Below, in pieces: positions 32,434-38,136 of a DNA stretch of 38,136 nucleotides. Within the stretch, counting starts at the first letter, position 1; each line of letters starts with the position of its first letter. A program made the translations under genes and the position numbers. Source of the stretch: G020354085 sp964482055 (GTDB lineage: Bacteria > Pseudomonadota > Gammaproteobacteria > Acidiferrobacterales > Sulfurifustaceae); NCBI GenBank assembly GCA_964482055.1, contig CAYZVX010000018.1, forward strand, positions 1 to 38,136, read 5' to 3'. Below the pieces are notes generated by a model that did not search any database, was not told the origin of the DNA, and worked only from the letters and a program-made list of their open reading frames with translations.

Positions 32434-32462
32434 TTGAAATCCGCCGGGCGAGGACGGATAAT
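32434..32462 (+). promoter_or_regulatory. Sigma-70-type promoter of panD
   Basis: TTGAAA at 32434-32439 and GATAAT at 32457-32462, exactly 17 bp apart. Transcription would start near 32469, leaving a ~26-base leader before panD. It lies after the inverted repeat and would restore expression of panD separately from panBC. Confidence 0.6.
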
Positions 32463-32494
32463 GCAATGAGTCCGGTCAGCAACCCCCCAATTTC

Positions 32495-32875
32495 ATGCGT
32501 AGAATCTTGCTTCGTGCCAAGCTGCACCGCGTGCGCGTGACCCACGCCGAGCTCGATTATGAGGGCTCGGTGGCGATCGACGGCCGCTTGCTCGACGCCG
32601 CCGATATTCGCGAATACGAACGAGTGGAGGTCTACAACGTGCGCAACGGCGAGCGCTTTGCCACCTATGCGATTCGGGCCGAGGTTGATTCCGGCATCAT
32701 CTCCGTGAATGGCGCCGCTGCACACAAGGCCGCGCCGGGCGATGTCGTCATCATCTGTGCCTACGCCGAGCTCGAGGAACGCGAGCTGGCCGGCTTCAAG
32801 CCGCGTCTGGTCTATGTCGACGCGCAAAACCGCATCACCCACATCCGCCACAGCATCCCCGTGCAGGTTGCCTAG
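32495..32875 (+). CDS. panD: Aspartate 1-decarboxylase precursor
   Basis: Makes beta-alanine for PanC. 126 residues, normal length. Self-cleavage between Gly24 and Ser25 (DYEGSVAID) gives the pyruvoyl cofactor; Lys9 (LLRAKLHR), the YNVRNGERFATYAI stretch with the substrate Arg/Tyr, and SVNGAAAHKAAPGDVVII are conserved. No ribosome site is seen before ATG 32495; the bases are CCCCCCAATTTC, so translation initiation may be weak. With panB and panC it completes the pantothenate branch except PanE/IlvC. Confidence 0.96.
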   Translation: MRRILLRAKLHRVRVTHAELDYEGSVAIDGRLLDAADIREYERVEVYNVRNGERFATYAIRAEVDSGIISVNGAAAHKAAPGDVVIICAYAELEERELAGFKPRLVYVDAQNRITHIRHSIPVQVA

Positions 32876-33526
32876 GCCCTTGGCCTGCGCGCCCCTCCTG
32901 CGCCTCGACAAGAACCGTTAGTGATTGGCTGCCGGGCTCCGCCACTTGAGGCAGGGCCCAAGGACGGCCGCGATGGCAACTCTCTGGCACCGATCGTGCT
33001 GGCCCATTTCGTGGGCGCTGACGCCAAGGACGACCTAAAGTCTCGCGGCCTCCGGCCGATAGGGTATGGACCGGCTAGGCCGCTGTCAGTCCTCCGGCCT
33101 TGTACACCTTAGAGACCACGCGGTGGGCACGGAACAGGCTCGCCGATGAGGCAGAAGTGAGTCCTTCGACGAACTATCCCGGCCTCAAGGTCTCGACGTT
33201 CGTCCCGATGCGAGGCGAACGGGGTGAGACGCAAGCCCTGCTCGCTGCGCCCGTTCGTCCGCTCAAAGATGGCCGCGGTTGCGCGAGCCGAGCGATGGGG
33301 TCGAGGCGGGCATGGCGTGCGTCGCTTGTGGGCGGCAGGGCAGGGACGCCGCCGCGCCGGGGGATCCGGTCAACCCCCGGTTGGACGGCAGGCACGGCTT
33401 AGGCGGACGCACAAGCGGTACGGCCGATTTGCGCGACCCACAGGGAAGCGCGGCGTGGGTGCGACGGGGAAGGTTCGGCACGTTGATGTTGGGTCATCGG
33501 GCGTTGGAGCAATTTTCGGGGATCAT
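32876..33526. other. 650-bp intergenic region without a supported gene
   Basis: No convincing gene. A hairpin CCGGGGG at 33357-33363 pairs with CCCCCGG at 33374-33380. Between 33160 and 33260 the words CGTTCGTCC and GCGAACGGG recur in both orientations, like a worn-down palindromic repeat. Open frames here lack any recognisable protein features. The promoter of the chemoreceptor should lie here but was not identified. Confidence 0.5.
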
Positions 33527-35185
33527 ATGCGCGCGTGGAAGAATCTTAAAATCCGCACCAAGCTGTTCCTGTTGACGGTGTTTGCCTGCGTGCTGCTGCT
33601 CGCCGCGAGTGGCACCGGCCTCCTTGGCATCCACCAGTCCAAGTCCGCGCTGTCCCAGGTCTACCAGCAGCACCTCGCCGCCATCAATCTGCTCAATGAG
33701 GTGCGCAACTTCCAGATGCAGATCCGCATCGAGCTGCTCAAGGCCCGCGAGGAGCAGGACGTGTTCGAGGCCGTGGCTCACAAGGACCGAATCGACGGCT
33801 TGATCTTCAAGGTGGCCGAACGCCTGCAGACCTACACCGAGCATGAGCTGCAACCGGAGGAACGCAAACTGTACGACGAGTTCTTCGCCGCGCGCATGGC
33901 CTTCGGTCAAAACGGCGTGATGCCGACCATCCAGCTGCTCATGAACGAGAAGTACAAGGAAGCGGACGCCCTGCGCAAACAGACGCTCGAGCCGGCGTTC
34001 GACAAGGCCTCGCAGGGCATCGACGCCCTGATCCAGTACCAGGTCGACGCCGCCAAGAAGACCTATGATGCGGTCGATGCGCTGACACGGCGCGTGCAAT
34101 TGGCGACGATCGCGGCGATCGCCGTGGGTCTCGCGCTCATCATGCTGGCGGCCCTGTTCCTGACGCGTGAGATCGCGCGTGGCGTGGGCCGGCTGCAGCA
34201 CGCCACCCAGAAACTGGCGGACGGCGACTTGACGGTGCGGGTCGGTATCGACCATGAAGATGAGATCGGCGACGTGAGCCGCGCCTTTGACCGCATGGCG
34301 CAGGAGTTTGGCGGGCTTATTGGCCAGATCCGTCAGTCGACCGACCGCGTATTCGAGACGTGCAACACGATGACGGCCGCCTCCGGCCGGATCGCGCACT
34401 CGTCGTCCGAGCAGACGGACCAGGCGCGCGTCGCGGCTGAGTCCGCCGAGCTGCTCACCGAGACGGTACGGCGCGTGACCAAGCAGAGCGAACAGGCCGC
34501 GCAGGCGGCGATGCAAGCCGGCGAGTTGTCGAGCCGCGGTCTCGGCGTCGTGCGCCAGGCGCTCGACGGGATAACCTCGGTCGCGCAAACGGTGACGCAA
34601 TCGGTCGAGCTTATTCAGGCACTCCATCGCCGCTCCGACGAGATTGGGAGAATCGTGCAGGTGATCAAGGAAATCGCCGAGCAGACCAATCTGCTCGCGC
34701 TCAACGCCGCGATCGAGGCGGCGCGTGCCGGTGAGCAGGGCCGCGGCTTTGCGGTGGTGGCCGACGAGGTGCGCAAGCTCGCCGAGCGCACGGGCAGCGC
34801 CACGGCCGAGATCGCCGACATGATCGGCAAGGTGCAGACCGAAACGCGCACGGTCGTGGATACCATGCGTCGCGGTGGTGAGCAGATGGCGCAGGGTGTG
34901 GCCGGGGCGCACGAGACCGGCACGGCATTGAGCCAGATCAATGCCGGGATCCAGAATGTGGCAACGATCGTGCAAGACATCGCCGCCGCCATGCACGATC
35001 AGGCCAAGGCCACGGAAGAGATCACGGTACGCATCGAGCAGATAGCCCACATGGCCAAGGACAACAGCGCAACGATCGCCGATGCGGCCGGCATCTTTCA
35101 GACGATGACCGGGGTCGCCGACCAGCTGCACAGCGCGGTCGGTCGATTCAAGCTTTCCGGCGATTCCGGCCGGCAATCGGCCTAG
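33527..35185 (+). CDS. Methyl-accepting chemotaxis protein
   Basis: A 552-residue chemoreceptor. Transmembrane helix 1 at about 10-32, periplasmic four-helix-bundle sensor domain (about 33-195), helix 2 at about 197-215, HAMP (about 216-270) and the cytoplasmic signalling coiled coil to the end. The hairpin tip contains the near-invariant IKEIAEQTNLLALNAAIEAA and ARAGEQGRGFAVVADEVRKL. ATG 33527 has GGGGA four bases upstream; a longer open frame from 33224 precedes it but has no signal or family match. No che genes are nearby; the ligand is unknown. No C-terminal receptor-methylase pentapeptide is seen. Confidence 0.93.
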   Translation: MRAWKNLKIRTKLFLLTVFACVLLLAASGTGLLGIHQSKSALSQVYQQHLAAINLLNEVRNFQMQIRIELLKAREEQDVFEAVAHKDRIDGLIFKVAERLQTYTEHELQPEERKLYDEFFAARMAFGQNGVMPTIQLLMNEKYKEADALRKQTLEPAFDKASQGIDALIQYQVDAAKKTYDAVDALTRRVQLATIAAIAVGLALIMLAALFLTREIARGVGRLQHATQKLADGDLTVRVGIDHEDEIGDVSRAFDRMAQEFGGLIGQIRQSTDRVFETCNTMTAASGRIAHSSSEQTDQARVAAESAELLTETVRRVTKQSEQAAQAAMQAGELSSRGLGVVRQALDGITSVAQTVTQSVELIQALHRRSDEIGRIVQVIKEIAEQTNLLALNAAIEAARAGEQGRGFAVVADEVRKLAERTGSATAEIADMIGKVQTETRTVVDTMRRGGEQMAQGVAGAHETGTALSQINAGIQNVATIVQDIAAAMHDQAKATEEITVRIEQIAHMAKDNSATIADAAGIFQTMTGVADQLHSAVGRFKLSGDSGRQSA

Positions 35186-35195
35186 TCCGCAACCA

Positions 35196-35241
35196 GGCCA
35201 TCCTTGCCCGCTGCCCTCGGTTTCGGGCAAGGCCGATGGCC
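35196..35241. terminator. Strong stem-loop after the chemoreceptor gene
   Basis: CCTTGCCCG at 35202-35210 pairs perfectly with CGGGCAAGG at 35224-35232, extended by GGCCAT/ATGGCC at 35196-35201 and 35236-35241 with a 3-base bulge. It starts 11 bp after the stop codon. No T run follows, so it may be a processing or stabilising hairpin rather than an intrinsic terminator. Confidence 0.45.
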
Positions 35242-35456
35242 AGGTGAGCGGATAGCCACGGGCGTGGCTGCACGGCTGGGCGAGTGGGCGCCGGCCGCCA
35301 CCGGCCAATTGCTGGCTGTCCGTGCGGCTCCGACGGGGCCCGTCGGGAGTTTGATTTGCGTCATATTCCGAGCGCTGCCCAGGCAGTAGACTGCCGTGCC
35401 GGGCTGCGGCAATGCCAGCCTCACCAGCACCAGCGCACCAGACCATCAGGAGAGCC

Positions 35457-37882
<2,426 letters not shown>

Positions 37883-37886
<4 letters not shown>

Positions 37887-38136
37887 GCGAGCGCCTGCAC
37901 ATCCGCCGGATCCTGGTCGCGCTCGACGCCTCGCGCCAGAGCCTGGCGGCGCTCGAGGCGGCGACGCGCCTGGCGTCCGAGCTTGAGGCCGAGTTGCTCG
38001 GCATGTTCGTCGAGGACGTGAACCTGTTGCGCCTGGCCGGGCTGCCGTTCGCGCGCGAGATCGGGCACGCCACGGCGCAGGCCCGCCGCCTGGCCGACGT
38101 CGACATGCAGCGCGCCCTGCGTGCGCAGGCGGCACG
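37883..38136 (+). CDS. Universal stress protein-like, partial at right edge
   Basis: The GTG at 37883 overlaps the protease stop as GTGA. The frame runs to the window edge: VSERLHIRRILVALDASRQS, LAALEAATRLASELEAELLGMFVEDV and NLLRLAGLPFAREIG. The first strand RILVALDAS and the helix after it are typical of the UspA fold. The second half, with any ATP-binding GxxGxx motif, lies outside the window. Coupling to a Lon-type protease suggests a shared stress unit, by inference. Confidence 0.8.

Noticed and set aside
33224..33526. 101-residue N-terminal extension of the chemoreceptor
   Set aside because: No family similarity, low-complexity and basic; the receptor begins normally at ATG 33527 with a ribosome site.

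Overview
This window is GC-rich, gene-dense DNA from a proteobacterium. A gammaproteobacterium is the best guess, because the run pcnB-folK-(deoxynucleoside kinase)-panB-panC-panD, a canonical dksA and the rluB type all fit that class; this rests on synteny and protein style, not on a marker gene. A run of exactly 100 N at 21532-21631, inside a tandem repeat, shows that the assembly is a scaffolded draft.

Region by region. (1) 45-980: rluB-like rRNA pseudouridine synthase, possibly starting left of the window. (2) 1104-6449: a chromate-resistance locus: candidate operator, chrB, chrA, a decayed second chrA, a superoxide dismutase of the chrC type with one frameshift, a chrE-like rhodanese, a stand-alone ChrB C-terminal domain and an MFS transporter. 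Start/stop overlaps show tight coupling from the SOD to the ChrB_C gene. (3) 6479-9702: CNNM/CBS membrane protein, an endonuclease III-family glycosylase with an altered active site, and an AEC-family carrier. (4) 9911-14139: a signalling island: Ser/Thr protein kinase, secreted small protein, membrane c-heme sensor with HAMP domain, and class III nucleotide cyclase. Kinase and cyclase each end in two copies of the same ~54-residue helical module, four copies in all. This is the strongest candidate for an uncharacterised system here. (5) 14141-16020: YheT-like hydrolase and a putative lipoprotein. (6) 21017 down to 16025, minus strand: dksA, dihydroorotase, uppP, dedA, a response regulator with a degenerate GGDEF domain, and a small coupled gene. 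(7) 21140-21824: 54-bp tandem hairpin repeats running into the assembly gap. (8) 21825-27562: HAD phosphatase, aminotransferase, a ~950-bp gene-poor stretch with hairpins, queD, carboxylesterase, membrane ankyrin protein and CnoX-like thioredoxin. (9) 27690-27984: tRNA-Glu(CUC) with a 101-bp exact duplication that includes its 3' end. (10) 28095-32875: pcnB (apparently an AUU start), folK, deoxynucleoside kinase, panB, panC and panD, linking RNA polyadenylation, folate, nucleotide salvage and pantothenate synthesis. (11) 33527-38136: chemoreceptor, Lon-family protease and the beginning of a universal stress protein.

Most of the window is ordinary chromosomal core. The accessory or unusual parts are the partly decayed chromate locus, the kinase-cyclase island, the repeats at the gap, the tRNA 3' duplication and the palindrome between panC and panD.
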